64,000 bases of DNA from Clostridium sp. KNHs214 (GCF_000744935.1 NZ_JQMW01000013.1:310001-374000); one strand, 5' to 3'. Positions 17,497-27,010 are shown, counted from the first letter of the stretch. Program-made: numbers and translations. The notes: generated by a model not told the origin, from the letters alone.

Positions 17497-18300
17497 TTAT
17501 TTCCTTGCGATTATATAATATACCTGTACTAATTCCTTATATTCTCCCTTATAATTAAAATTTTTAAGAGCTCTAACCAAATCCTTCTCAAAATTTTTTA
17601 AATTATCCCCTAACAATTCGATATTACAAAATGACGTAGAATAAAGATTTCCTATAATGGATTCTATAGTCCAAGTGTAATTAAACTGGTATATCCCTTT
17701 TTTTATGTTTTTAAATCTACATTTTCTCAATACATCCTCATGTTTTATATGCATTTTACGTAGCCAATAAGAATTTTTCCTTTTATCTCCAAGCCAAAAT
17801 TGTATAACATCTAGAACTGGTTTATGCCACGGTTCACTTAATGACCAAACACTTCCAGTATTACTTCCAAAAATAGCAAAAACCCCCTCTTTATTTAGTA
17901 ACCTATAATTTAACCTGGCCACTTTATCTCTATTCATCCAGTGAAAGGCCTCTCCACAGGTTATTAAATTAAACTCTCCCAAATTAGGATTTATCTTTTC
18001 TGCTGAACAATTAAGCCAAGATATATTTTGTAAATCCAACGTTTTTCTTTGTCTTTCTGCCTCTTCTAACATTTCTCGGCTTATATCTGCACCGATAACT
18101 TCTTTAAATTTATCACTTAAAGCAAATGTTAATTTACCGGTGCCACATCCTATATCCAATAATTTTTCATAACTTTTAATATTAGCTTCTTTAAAAAAAA
18201 TATTTATAACTTCCCTTGGATATCCTATTCTATATTGAGAGTAATATTTTGAAGTAGATTTAAAGGGATCTGTTGTTAATTTACTTCTCACTTTCCACAA
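17497..18300 (-). CDS. Class I SAM-dependent methyltransferase
   Basis: 267 residues. Motif I is EKLLDIGCGTGKLTFALSDKF at about residue 45, followed by VIGADISREMLEEAER (motif Post I) and FNLITCGEAFHWMNR (motif II). This is the Methyltransf_11 type; the FHWM sequence occurs in many small-molecule methyltransferases, and the substrate cannot be deduced. GGAG precedes a TTG at 18300; a GTG at 18291 is an equally good start. It is a single gene. Confidence 0.85.
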   Translation of the reverse strand: MWKVRSKLTTDPFKSTSKYYSQYRIGYPREVINIFFKEANIKSYEKLLDIGCGTGKLTFALSDKFKEVIGADISREMLEEAERQRKTLDLQNISWLNCSAEKINPNLGEFNLITCGEAFHWMNRDKVARLNYRLLNKEGVFAIFGSNTGSVWSLSEPWHKPVLDVIQFWLGDKRKNSYWLRKMHIKHEDVLRKCRFKNIKKGIYQFNYTWTIESIIGNLYSTSFCNIELLGDNLKNFEKDLVRALKNFNYKGEYKELVQVYYIIARK

Positions 18301-18554
18301 CTCCTTTAAACTATAGTTACTTTATACTATTTTTAATATTTACTTCAAATTTAGTTATTTTAAAATAAGTAATATATTTTATGTATTATCTATAAAATTA
18401 TAACATACTACTATACTTAAATTATTACATGTGCTTATTTAATTTTTTTATGATTGTTTTTTGCATACCTTTACACTAACTCTAATGATAAATTCGTGGA
18501 ACTTATGCTAAAATATATTATATATTAATAATTTTTATCATTGGGGGGAGTATT

Positions 18555-19100
18555 ATGGATAAAAAAAATCTACGCAAATTAATGAAAGAAAAAAGAAATT
18601 CAATAACTGAAGCTGCTAGGAATGAATTTGATAATGATATTTTTTTAAAAATAATTAACAGTGACTACTATAAATTATCAAAGGTTATTTTCGTATTTGT
18701 TAGCTACAATGACGAATTAGATACTCACAGATTAATAAAGCACGCTCTAGAAAATAACAAGAGAATAGTTGTACCCAAGGTTATTTCAAAAAATGGGCAT
18801 ATGATAGTTATAGAAATTAATTCTTTTGATGATTTAGAGCCTGGTAATTATGGTATTCTAGAACCTAAAAATCACTGTAAAGAAATTTCTTCTAGCAATA
18901 TAAACTTAGCTTTAATTCCAGGCTTAGCTTTTGATTTAAATGGTGGAAGAATGGGTTATGGTGGCGGATATTACGATCGTTTTTTAAAAACCCTATCGGC
19001 TAATTGCCCTAAAATAGGCATTTGTTACAACTTTCAGATAATAAAACAAGTTCCTATGAGTGAACATGATATTAAAATAGATGGACTAATAACAAATTAG
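18555..19100 (+). CDS. 5-formyltetrahydrofolate cyclo-ligase
   Basis: 181 residues, the usual length. It converts 5-formyl-THF to 5,10-methenyl-THF with ATP. Signatures are LRKLMKEKRNSI at the N terminus, the basic ATP-binding start, then LALIPGLAFDLNGGRMGYGGGYYDRFL near residues 115-142, the folate/ATP motif, and PMSEHDIKIDGLITN at the end. GGGGGGAG precedes the ATG. Confidence 0.95.
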   Translation: MDKKNLRKLMKEKRNSITEAARNEFDNDIFLKIINSDYYKLSKVIFVFVSYNDELDTHRLIKHALENNKRIVVPKVISKNGHMIVIEINSFDDLEPGNYGILEPKNHCKEISSSNINLALIPGLAFDLNGGRMGYGGGYYDRFLKTLSANCPKIGICYNFQIIKQVPMSEHDIKIDGLITN

Positions 19101-19196
19101 TATGAAAACCAAACAAGAAAACTTCATATAAATATGAGAAAGGAAGGTGAAAAGCCTCATTATCGTAAGAAGTTAAAACTTATGACTAAGGCATAT

Positions 19197-19742
19197 ATGA
19201 AAAAATATAGATTTGTAATTGTATGTTTAATTGAAGGTGATGCTCTCAAGTTTCATGAAAATCTTATAAATACTATAAAATTAAAATTTGGAGTTAATCC
19301 CCAAAAATTGCCCGCTCATTTTACAATAAAGGCTCCTTTTGAAACTGATGATTTGAATAATATAAGTGAATTACAAAACTTAATAAATGAATTTTGTTTA
19401 ACCCATTCTAAATCTGAAATAAATATTAACGGATTTAACCATTTTGGAAATCGAGTTATATATATGGGCATAAATCCATCAATAAAAGCGTTAAATACGT
19501 ATAAAGAGTTCATTGAGAAATTAAAAAAACTTTCTTGGTTAGACTGGAAAAGTAATGAGTCTAAAGAAAAAGTTTTTCATTGTACTGTAGCAACTAAATT
19601 TCAACAATATAAATTCCATACTATTTGGGATTTTGTAAGTAATTCCTGCCCTAATTTTAAATTATATTTTGATAATATATCAATATTATATTGGAAAAAC
19701 AATTACTGGGAAACTTATAGAGAATTCAAATTTAATATTTAA
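19197..19742 (+). CDS. 2'-5' RNA ligase / 2H phosphoesterase superfamily protein
   Basis: About 181 residues. Two HxT motifs define the 2H superfamily: PAHFTIKAPF and FHCTVATKF, about 90 residues apart, as in LigT/YjcG-type proteins. Such enzymes act on 2'-5' or cyclic phosphates of RNA or nucleotides; the substrate is not predictable. The frame is open from 19134. AAGG before the ATG at 19197 (MKKYRFVIV) fits the family N terminus best; 19182 is an alternative. It follows the cyclo-ligase by about 100 bp and may be cotranscribed. Confidence 0.75.
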   Translation: MKKYRFVIVCLIEGDALKFHENLINTIKLKFGVNPQKLPAHFTIKAPFETDDLNNISELQNLINEFCLTHSKSEININGFNHFGNRVIYMGINPSIKALNTYKEFIEKLKKLSWLDWKSNESKEKVFHCTVATKFQQYKFHTIWDFVSNSCPNFKLYFDNISILYWKNNYWETYREFKFNI

Positions 19743-19918
19743 AATTAAATAACATATATTTTAATATGGCATTTTCCATTTAGTATTTGAAATCGAGTGA
19801 AAATACCAAATTTTCTATTTAATTATTACATTTTTACTTACTAGTATTTTAATTTAATAATTTAAAATGATATAATAGTTTATATAATTACTTTTTTTTG
19901 AAAGGTAGTGGTAACCGT

Positions 19919-20671
19919 ATGTATAATAAAAATGTAATGAGAGAATATTTAAAATCAAATGTTTTCAAAGAATTATACTCTTTAGAAACTGATCAAGAGA
20001 AGGAATTACCGCAACCGCCGGTTCAAAAAAATTGTTCTCCTAATGCTAAAATAATTGATTTAGTTTCTCCTGAGCTCTTTGATTGTGGCACAATGTCTAT
20101 AATGGATGTATTAAAACATAGAAAATCTAGGAGAGTTTATTCTGATTATCCTCTAACTTTAAAAGAACTATCTTTTTTGATTTGGAGTATGCAGGGAGTA
20201 AAGAAAATAGTAAACAAAGGCTATGCTACATTAAGAACTGTTCCTTCCGCTGGTGCTCGGCACTCTTTTGAAACTTATTTAGCAATAATGAATGTAGATT
20301 CTTTAGATAAAGGCATTTACAGATACTTACCACTTGAGCACAAACTAGTATTTTTAGGTTACATTGAAAATCTAAATGTTAAATTATCTGAATGCTGCTT
20401 AAATCAGAAATTTGTTTCTCAAAGTGCTGTCACTTTTATACTTACAGCTATACCTTACAGAATGGAGTGGAGATATGATATAGCTTCCTATAAACTTGTA
20501 GCAATAGATGCAGGGCACGCCTTTGAAAATCTATATTTATCAGCAGAAGCTATAAATTGTGGAACTTGTGCTTTAGCTGCATATGATCAAGAAAAAATAG
20601 ATAAATTAATAAATGTAGATGGTGAAGATGAATTTACCGTATATATAGCTCCAGTAGGTAAACAACTTTAG
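19919..20671 (+). CDS. SagB/ThcOx-type nitroreductase-family oxidoreductase
   Basis: About 250 residues. VLKHRKSRRVYSDYPLTLKELSFLIWSMQG, then RTVPSAGARHSFETYLAI, and later AIDAGHAFENLYLSAEAINCGTCALAAYD, follow the FMN-binding layout of SagB-like dehydrogenases. Some members oxidise azolines in RiPPs, but stand-alone copies are common. No cyclodehydratase or precursor gene is adjacent, so the substrate is unknown. The GGTAGTGG ribosome region favours the ATG at 19919 over the TTG at 19898. Confidence 0.8.
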   Translation: MYNKNVMREYLKSNVFKELYSLETDQEKELPQPPVQKNCSPNAKIIDLVSPELFDCGTMSIMDVLKHRKSRRVYSDYPLTLKELSFLIWSMQGVKKIVNKGYATLRTVPSAGARHSFETYLAIMNVDSLDKGIYRYLPLEHKLVFLGYIENLNVKLSECCLNQKFVSQSAVTFILTAIPYRMEWRYDIASYKLVAIDAGHAFENLYLSAEAINCGTCALAAYDQEKIDKLINVDGEDEFTVYIAPVGKQL

Positions 20672-20773
20672 TTGTTTTGTGGTATGCTCATTTTGAGCAT
20701 ACCTATATTATTATATAAAATAATAAAATATTATTAATACTGCCTCCATTAATTTAAAGCAAACATTATCAAG

Positions 20774-20832
20774 ACCTGTCCCTGATATATTTAGACCTGT
20801 CCCTGCAACTTTATACAACTTTAAAGGGACTT
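20774..20832. repeat. RAYT-associated repeats, two CCTGTCCC cores
   Basis: Cores within 20774-20783 and 20795-20804, 21 bp apart in direct order. A degenerate inverted AGGGACTTG follows at 20825. They lie in the leader of the MFS gene. Confidence 0.7.
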
Positions 20833-20870
20833 GTGCTTACTATTTTAATGTATAGAGAGTGTGATTAAAT

Positions 20871-22109
20871 ATGAATATTAAAAACAAATTAAGAGATTAT
20901 TTTCCAGCTCTAACACATAAAAATTTCAGATATTTTTGGCTTGGTTCCATAGTTTCATTAATAGGAACATGGATGCAAAATACTGGTCAATCTTGGCTAG
21001 TTCTTACCCTTACTAATTCACCCTTTAAATTAAGCTTGGTAAATGCACTACAGTTTACTCCTGTTCTTTTATTTTCACTATTTGCTGGTGCAGTCATAGA
21101 CAAACTTCCTAAAAAGAAGATTCTTGTTTTTACTCAAAGTGCAATGATGATATTAGCATTGATTCTTGCTTTACTAGTATTTACAAACAAGGTGCAATAT
21201 TGGCATATATTAATTCTTGCTACATTACTTGGCTGCGCTAATACTTTAGATATGCCCACTAGACAATCTTTTATGATAGAATTAGTAGGAAAAGATAACC
21301 TTTTAAATGCTATAGCTTTAAATTCATCTGTTTTTAATGCTGCACGACTTATAGGTCCTGCTATCTCTGGTCTTATGATACATATACTTGGTTTTACATG
21401 GTGCTTTTTTTTAAATGGACTTAGTTTCATACCTTTAATATATGGTATATATAATATGAAAATAAAAAATACTAATTCTAAAAGAAACTTGAATAAAAAT
21501 TTATTTAAGGAAGTTAAAGAAGGGCTAATATATATATCCAAAAATCCAAAAATATATAGAACAATTATACTTATAGGCGTAGTTGGAACCTTCATTATGA
21601 ATTATAATGTTTTGATACCTCTTCAAGCAAAAATCGTTTTAAATGAAAGTTCAAAAGGATATGGATACTTAATGTCTTATATGGGTGCTGGTTCATTAAT
21701 ATCTGCAATATTGGTAGCAGCCTCTAATAAATCAGGTTCTAAAAGAAATCTTTTGTATTTTAGCGCTTTATCAGTATCATTCTCATTAATTTTAATTGGT
21801 TTTTCTAAAAGCTTTATACTTACAGGATTTTTACTATTCTTAGCAGGAATATTTAACATACTATTTTCAACCACTGCTAATTCAAGGGTTCAATTAAATT
21901 GTAATGATGAATATCGTGGAAGAGTAATGAGCATATATTCTTTAGTTTTTGCAGGTTCAACTCCTATAGGAAGCCTTATAACTGGATATATAAGTAATAA
22001 TTTTGGAGTTTCTATAACCTTTATGACAAATGGAATTATCACAATTTGCTTATCACTAATCCTGCTAGTAACTTCTTTCAATTTTAAAAATGTAAAAACA
22101 TTCAAATAA
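20871..22109 (+). CDS. MFS transporter (EntS/MFS_3-like exporter)
   Basis: 412 residues with 12 likely membrane segments. FRYFWLGSIVSLIGTWMQN begins helix 1 and DKLPKKKIL is the loop 2-3 motif A variant. LDMPTRQSFMIELVG and NSSVFNAARLIGPAISG are hallmarks of the MFS_3 group related to enterobactin exporter EntS and macrolide efflux proteins. Substrate unknown. The gene follows the nitroreductase-like gene by 200 bp across a repeat cluster; cotranscription is uncertain. Confidence 0.85.
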   Translation: MNIKNKLRDYFPALTHKNFRYFWLGSIVSLIGTWMQNTGQSWLVLTLTNSPFKLSLVNALQFTPVLLFSLFAGAVIDKLPKKKILVFTQSAMMILALILALLVFTNKVQYWHILILATLLGCANTLDMPTRQSFMIELVGKDNLLNAIALNSSVFNAARLIGPAISGLMIHILGFTWCFFLNGLSFIPLIYGIYNMKIKNTNSKRNLNKNLFKEVKEGLIYISKNPKIYRTIILIGVVGTFIMNYNVLIPLQAKIVLNESSKGYGYLMSYMGAGSLISAILVAASNKSGSKRNLLYFSALSVSFSLILIGFSKSFILTGFLLFLAGIFNILFSTTANSRVQLNCNDEYRGRVMSIYSLVFAGSTPIGSLITGYISNNFGVSITFMTNGIITICLSLILLVTSFNFKNVKTFK

Positions 22110-22150
22110 ACCTATACTATTCTTAAAAGCTCTATCTCCAATATTTAAGA

Positions 22151-22230
22151 ATGAATTTTTTACGGTATTTACAGGGACAGGTATGGGGTTATGAATTTTT
22201 TACGGTATTTATAGGGACAGGTATGGGGTT
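22151..22230. repeat. 40-bp tandem duplication, each unit carrying a GGGACAGG core
   Basis: Units 22151-22190 and 22191-22230 differ at one base. Each has TTTTTTACGGTATTTA, then AGGGACAGGT and ATGGGGTT. The orientation is opposite to the cluster at 20.8 kb. Confidence 0.85.
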
Positions 22231-22294
22231 TGTAACATAATTCCTTCCAACTCATATAATTATATTGTAGCATTATAATGAAAGGATATTTTAT

Positions 22295-22951
22295 ATGTTT
22301 TTTGATCCATATTTTTATAACTACAATGAATTTAATAGACAGACCCCATTTTTTTCATATGTAAGAATTCTTCATGCTTCTCCTGATACCCCTGCTGTAG
22401 ATATATACTTAGATAATGCTCTGATTGCAAAGAACTTATCTTACAAAAATTTCACAGAATATTTATCTATACCTACAGGCTTGCATAATTTAATGGTATT
22501 TCCGGCAAGTAATAAAAAAACACCTATTACAAATACCAATATTTTCATTTCTGAAAAAAAGATATTTACCGCAGCAGTTATTGGAAGTCTAAATAATATA
22601 TCCATAGACCTTATTTCTGAACCAATAAAAGAAATTCCAAGCAATAAGACGCTAGTGCGATTCATTCATCTTTCACCTAGTAGCCCTCCCGTAGATATTA
22701 CACTTCCAAATGGCACGAAATTATTCGAAGACGTAGAATATAAAGAAGTAGCTGACTACATTACTGTAGATCCTGCTCTGTATACATTACAAGCTCGCTT
22801 ATCAGATACTGATAAAGTTATTTTAACTGTGCCTAAAATACATCTAAAACCAAATCGCTTTTATTCAATATATGGCATAGGTCTTTCCAATGGCAATCCA
22901 CCTTTACAGTTTTTAATTCCATTAGACGGAAATACTTATTTAAAATTCTAA
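22295..22951 (+). CDS. DUF4397 domain protein
   Basis: 218 residues. YVRILHASPDTPAVDIYLDN (about 20-39) and VRFIHLSPSSPPVDITLPNG (about 122-141) start two related beta-sandwich repeats, the DUF4397 pattern (HASPxxPAVDVY). There is no signal peptide or membrane segment, although many family members are secreted, so its location is uncertain. A terminator-like hairpin follows the stop. Confidence 0.85.
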   Translation: MFFDPYFYNYNEFNRQTPFFSYVRILHASPDTPAVDIYLDNALIAKNLSYKNFTEYLSIPTGLHNLMVFPASNKKTPITNTNIFISEKKIFTAAVIGSLNNISIDLISEPIKEIPSNKTLVRFIHLSPSSPPVDITLPNGTKLFEDVEYKEVADYITVDPALYTLQARLSDTDKVILTVPKIHLKPNRFYSIYGIGLSNGNPPLQFLIPLDGNTYLKF

Positions 22952-22970
22952 TGTATATCAAATCTTCTCA

Positions 22971-23010
22971 CCGCTCAATTAATACTGAGTTGTGAGTTTT
23001 CTTTTTAATT
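22971..23010 (+). terminator. Terminator after the DUF4397 gene
   Basis: CTCAC..CTCA and TGAG..GTGAG pair around AATTAATAC, followed by TTTTCTTTTT. Confidence 0.7.
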
Positions 23011-23167
23011 CTTATTAGCCTAAAAATATAGTGAACATATTTTTAAATCTTTTAACTAGTCAATCTCCAACTTCAAACATATTTTATATATAAATGTATT
23101 AATGTTTAAATAAAGTAATTTTGGGAATAGATATAATATATGCTGTACCTTAAAGGAGGAATTAAAA

Positions 23168-24103
23168 ATGGCCAGATTCGCTAGGGTAAAAAACATTTTA
23201 GGAACTTATCATATAATGTTAAAGAGTATATCAGAAATTTATCTATTTAGAAGTTCTAAGGATAAAGATAAATTTCTTCAAATTCTAAATAAATATAAGA
23301 CTATATATAAAGTTGAAATATATGCTTATTGCTTAATGGATAATCATGTTCATATTTTGGTATATTGCAAAGGTGCCGATATAAGTAAATTTATGCATGG
23401 AGTGAACTTAAGCTACGCGCTATATTACAATAAAAAATATAATAGAAGCGGACATGTTTTTAGTGATCGATTTAAAAGTAAGTTGATAATGGATGAAGTA
23501 TATTTATTAAACTGTAGTACGTATATTCATAATAATCCAAAAGATATAAAGAAATATAAGGGAAGTGTTGAAAATTATAGTTATTCCAGTTTAGGTATAT
23601 ATCTTGGAAAACTAAAAGATAAATACGATTTAATAAATACCAGATTTATTCTAAGCTTATTTAGCAAAGATTTAATAAAATCTAGGATTTTATATGTAAA
23701 CTTTTTAAAAAATACTAAAAATATTAAACTTTCTTCTAGCTTTACTTTATCACTAAAAGAAAATAACTCCTCTTCCGATTGCACTACAGATATAAATTGT
23801 AATTGTATGGGCAAAAGGAATTTTATACCTAGGGATTATACCTCTGATAAGATAATAAACTTTGTTAAAAAAAACATATACTCCGGAAAAATAAATATGT
23901 TAAACAAAAATTCATATAGAAATTTTAAATCTCTCTGTACAGTTCTATTAAAATGCTTGTGTGACCTAACTTATAATGAAATAGGTAAACGTCTAAATAT
24001 TATTAACGTTTATGATTGTTATAAATTGTGTAATAACGGAGTTTTTTTAATTCAGACAAAACATAATGACATAGTGGAAAGATTCTTACAATCTGCAAAA
24101 TAA
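23168..24103 (+). CDS. RAYT: REP-associated tyrosine transposase-like protein (Y1/HUH family)
   Basis: 311 residues. The HUH motif NHVHIL lies at residues 59-64 and YALYYNKKYNRSGHVFSDRF (about 83-102) holds the catalytic tyrosine region. MARFARVKN and YCLMDNHVHI are typical of RAYTs rather than IS200 TnpA. After residue 230, TSDKIINFVKKN to NEIGKRLNIINVYDCYKLC is a DnaA-C/HTH-like domain seen in one RAYT group. RAYTs nick and move short REP repeats. GGAGG precedes the ATG. No IS ends are visible around it, but the CCTGTCCC repeats are spread over the window and are its probable substrates. Confidence 0.88.
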   Translation: MARFARVKNILGTYHIMLKSISEIYLFRSSKDKDKFLQILNKYKTIYKVEIYAYCLMDNHVHILVYCKGADISKFMHGVNLSYALYYNKKYNRSGHVFSDRFKSKLIMDEVYLLNCSTYIHNNPKDIKKYKGSVENYSYSSLGIYLGKLKDKYDLINTRFILSLFSKDLIKSRILYVNFLKNTKNIKLSSSFTLSLKENNSSSDCTTDINCNCMGKRNFIPRDYTSDKIINFVKKNIYSGKINMLNKNSYRNFKSLCTVLLKCLCDLTYNEIGKRLNIINVYDCYKLCNNGVFLIQTKHNDIVERFLQSAK

Positions 24104-24212
24104 ACACTTAAAATATTAATAGATATAATACCTTAAGTGCTCAAAAGTTACTAATATTAAATTTAAACGTTTGCTGCTAATATTCATATATTCCTATTCT
24201 GATACAAAGATA

Positions 24213-24419
24213 TCAATAATAAGTATTCAATTGATTTTTTTTTTGAAAATTAGCACATTTAGTATAGTTCTCTTTACCATTAGAACATTCTTTATCTATA
24301 ATTATATTTGTTAGCGTACAATAATTTCCTGCTTTAGCATGGTGCTTACATTCTCTAACACTACATTTTATATTTTCATTATACTCCGCGATATTAAAGC
24401 CCATAGTTCTATTATTCAT
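24213..24419 (-). CDS. DUF1540 Cys-rich protein
   Basis: 68 residues. IKCSVRECKHHAKAGNYCTL with a later CSNGKENYTKCANF fits the DUF1540 pattern of four to six cysteines that may bind metal. The function is not known; such proteins are frequent in spore-forming clostridia. A second family member lies 340 bp upstream on the same strand. The ribosome site is weak. Confidence 0.75.
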   Translation of the reverse strand: MNNRTMGFNIAEYNENIKCSVRECKHHAKAGNYCTLTNIIIDKECSNGKENYTKCANFQKKNQLNTYY

Positions 24420-24703
24420 TTTATTTCTGCTATCAAAAATCTTAACACTAGATTTTGCACCTTATAATCTATATAAAGTGGTAGTATTGTAAACCATATT
24501 TTTAGCTGTTACTTACAAATTTCTTTTATCTACTACAAAGCAGTTTTTTCACCTACCTTTCATTATTCTATTATTATTTATATTTTATGATTTAAGTGTC
24601 CTTACTAAATAAATACTATTTAATTCTTTAATAAATGCTATGTAATAAAAATAAATATGCATTAAATTAAAAGTTTATATTTTAACTTCACACTTTTAAA
24701 TAA

Positions 24704-24747
24704 TAGTAAAAAATATAAACTCCAATTTTAAATTAGAGTTTATATTT
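24704..24747 (-). terminator. Terminator after the second DUF1540 gene
   Basis: On the minus strand ATATAAACTC and GAGTTTATAT pair with an AATT extension and are followed by TTTTTTAC. Confidence 0.75.
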
Positions 24748-24756
24748 AAATTCATA

Positions 24757-24921
24757 TTATTTCATTTCAAAACTTCCACAGTCAGTAGCTTCTTGATTCT
24801 CGGCCATAATATCATTTTTTACTACTTTTATCTTATTTAGTGTACAATAATCATCATCTTTACAATGATATCTACACTCATCAACTGTACATTCTATACT
24901 ATCATTACGTTTATCAAACAT
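24757..24921 (-). CDS. Small DUF1540 protein
   Basis: 54 codons. The product starts MFDKRNDSIECTVDECRYHC, continues KDDDYCTLNKIKV and ends ATDCGSFEMK. The Cys spacing matches DUF1540 and the neighbour at 24213. AAGGAGGGAG seven bases before the ATG is a strong ribosome site. It has its own terminator, so the two paralogues are separate units. Confidence 0.8.
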   Translation of the reverse strand: MFDKRNDSIECTVDECRYHCKDDDYCTLNKIKVVKNDIMAENQEATDCGSFEMK

Positions 24922-25010
24922 ATTTAACTCCCTCCTTATAAATTAATTCCTTATTATTATCTTCAAAAAAAATTTTTATATTCATACACATTAAGCTCTT
25001 TCTTTAATAA

Positions 25011-25060
25011 ATAACAATACCTGTCCCTAACTTTCACAAGTTAGGGACAGGTATTGTTAT
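25011..25060. terminator. Perfect 23-bp palindrome built from two inverted CCTGTCCC repeats (REPIN-like)
   Basis: Arms 25011-25033 and 25038-25060 are exact complements around a TCAC loop. Each arm holds one ACCTGTCCCTAACTT. The stop codon of the minus-strand gene at 25057 lies inside the right arm, so the hairpin probably also ends that transcript. Confidence 0.8.
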
Positions 25061-25332
25061 CCTACCATAGGTCTCATTATATCTTTTTTATAATCATATA
25101 TAAATATCAACTTTCTATTTTCTACTTCTTTGAACCTTTCTAATAAAATTGAAGTTTCACAGGAAGTTATAATGGTAACTTTACGATTTTTTTCTAATAA
25201 TTCTTCTAATTTTTTAATCATATTAAAATCTTTTAATTCATAATGGTAATAAACATCACTACCAATAAACATATTTAATTTTTCCGCTATAGCATTGCCT
25301 TTCTCTTCTAAACTAATAAAAACATAATTCAT
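25057..25332 (-). CDS. Small protein of unknown function downstream of cbiA
   Basis: About 91 residues, MNYVFISLEEKGNAIAEKL to YDYKKDIMRPMVG, soluble with alternating alpha/beta character. I do not recognise it. GGTGG five bases before the ATG at 25332 makes that a better start than 25368. It lies 178 bp after cbiA on the same strand and could be the last gene of the cobalamin transcript, but nothing in the sequence ties it to B12. Confidence 0.6.
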   Translation of the reverse strand: MNYVFISLEEKGNAIAEKLNMFIGSDVYYHYELKDFNMIKKLEELLEKNRKVTIITSCETSILLERFKEVENRKLIFIYDYKKDIMRPMVG

Positions 25333-25510
25333 TTTACCACCTAATTTCATATAATTTGCATAATTCAACTCTCCCTCTACTTGTTTAAACCAAAGTGGAC
25401 TTCTTAGTTAAAATATAAAATTTTCACTTTAAATTTTATTTCCAAAAAATTATACAACAAAAAAGTAATTTCTACAAATTATAAAAGGAAAAAAACTCTT
25501 TATAAAAATA

Positions 25511-26863
25511 TTACTTAAAAAAGTTCTTATTTCCAAAAAAGTGTATATGCGCATACGCTCCCAATGTATTATTCTTAACATATCCACATTCCCACTGCTT
25601 TATTTCTCCTGTAATTGTTTCTTTTTGCAACTTATAAATTTTTTTTTCACTACAATTTACTTTAGATCTATGGAACTCATGACAATTTATCTTACTCTTC
25701 TTAGCAACTATACTATTTTCCTCATTTACTTCAATTTGTGCATATCCAAAATTTTGGAGCCTCTTTGTCATATAACTTACTCCATTGAAAAATCCAACAG
25801 TTTCCTTAATATTTATCCCGCTATAATTATTAAACATATACTTATTAAGCTCATCTTCTTTATATTCATTAGTTAGTCCCTTAGTTAAATACATTAATCC
25901 CCCGCACTCTGCAAAACACTTAAGTCCACTATTTAATTTATCATAAATACTATTTAGCATGAATGTATTTTGAGAAAGTTCATCAATAAAAACTTCTGGA
26001 TATCCACCACCTATATATAGAAAATCTATATTTTCAGGAATCTTCTTATCAGCAATGGGACTAAAAAAAGTAACCTCTCCCATTTCCTCTAACATCTCTA
26101 AATTCTCTTTATAATAAAAACTAAAAGCTCTATCATAAGCTACAGCTGTTCTCATATTTTTATTTTTTACGTGAAAATTGTCTTGATACTTTTTACAATC
26201 ATTCATATTTTCTATAAGAGCTTTTAAATCCACATACTTATGTATTAATTCAGCACAAATATCTATTTTCCTGTTAATATCACTTATTTCACTACTCTGT
26301 ATTAACCCGAGATGTCTACTTTTTATACTTAATCTATCATCCTTAGGTATATATCCAAACACATTAGTTTTACAATTACTTTCTATTGCAATTTTTAATA
26401 TTCTATAATAGGATTCACTTACATTATTCAAAATTATTCCACATACTTTTACATTATCGAAATTTAATATGCCATTTATTTCCGCACATAAAGTTGCCAT
26501 TTGTGCACTAGGAGATAATACTAAAACCACTGGTAAATCTAATAACTTTGCTACATGTGAAGTGGAATATTCAGAATTTATTCCTTTACCATCATATAAA
26601 CCCATAACTCCTTCTACTACAGCAATATCTGCATTACCTCTAGAAAAACTTGCCTTAACACCTTCTTCTCCCATGAGAAAAATATCTAAATTTCTAGAGG
26701 CTTTGCCTGTAATTGTGGAGTGGAACGCTGAATCTATATAATCTGGCCCTACTTTATATCCTTGTACTTGAAATCCTTTATTCATTAGCGCTCTCATCAA
26801 TCCTAAAGTAAAAGTGGTCTTTCCACCACCACTTTTATTTGAACCTATAACTATTCCTTTCAC
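25511..26863 (-). CDS. cbiA: Cobyrinate a,c-diamide synthase
   Basis: About 450 residues. The N-terminal P-loop GSNKSGGGKTTFTLGLMRAL and GYKVGPDYIDSAFH belong to the CobQ/CbiA dethiobiotin-synthase-like domain. The C-terminal class I glutamine amidotransferase domain has FAECGGLMYL with the nucleophile Cys and YAHIHFFGN near the end. It amidates cobyrinate at a and c with ATP and glutamine. GGGGGGAG sits four bases before a GTG at 26863, preferred over the ATG at 26905. It is the last recognised cbi gene of the operon. Confidence 0.95.
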   Translation of the reverse strand: MKGIVIGSNKSGGGKTTFTLGLMRALMNKGFQVQGYKVGPDYIDSAFHSTITGKASRNLDIFLMGEEGVKASFSRGNADIAVVEGVMGLYDGKGINSEYSTSHVAKLLDLPVVLVLSPSAQMATLCAEINGILNFDNVKVCGIILNNVSESYYRILKIAIESNCKTNVFGYIPKDDRLSIKSRHLGLIQSSEISDINRKIDICAELIHKYVDLKALIENMNDCKKYQDNFHVKNKNMRTAVAYDRAFSFYYKENLEMLEEMGEVTFFSPIADKKIPENIDFLYIGGGYPEVFIDELSQNTFMLNSIYDKLNSGLKCFAECGGLMYLTKGLTNEYKEDELNKYMFNNYSGINIKETVGFFNGVSYMTKRLQNFGYAQIEVNEENSIVAKKSKINCHEFHRSKVNCSEKKIYKLQKETITGEIKQWECGYVKNNTLGAYAHIHFFGNKNFFK

Positions 26864-26936
26864 TAATCTCCCCCCAATGGTCACAATATATTTTAAATAC
26901 TCCAAATACCTTACAAATAACTCACAAATAACTCAG

Positions 26937-27010
26937 ACCTGTCCCTGATAAATTCCTGGTAAATTTTCGCTAATTCGTTGGGATCTGTCCCTAGATATCT
27001 GGGGACAGGT
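26937..27010. repeat. RAYT-associated repeats between cbiA and cbiK
   Basis: A direct core at 26937-26946, then an inverted pair, ATCTGTCCC at 26983-26991 and GGGGACAGGT at 27001-27010, with AGAT/ATCT between them. The pair forms a hairpin just after the cbiK stop. Confidence 0.8.

Noticed and set aside
17269-17532. Overlapping ORFs of 61-73 codons on both strands downstream of the methyltransferase
   Set aside because: They are low-complexity translations of the ATATCCAA/CCTGTCCC repeats without ribosome sites.
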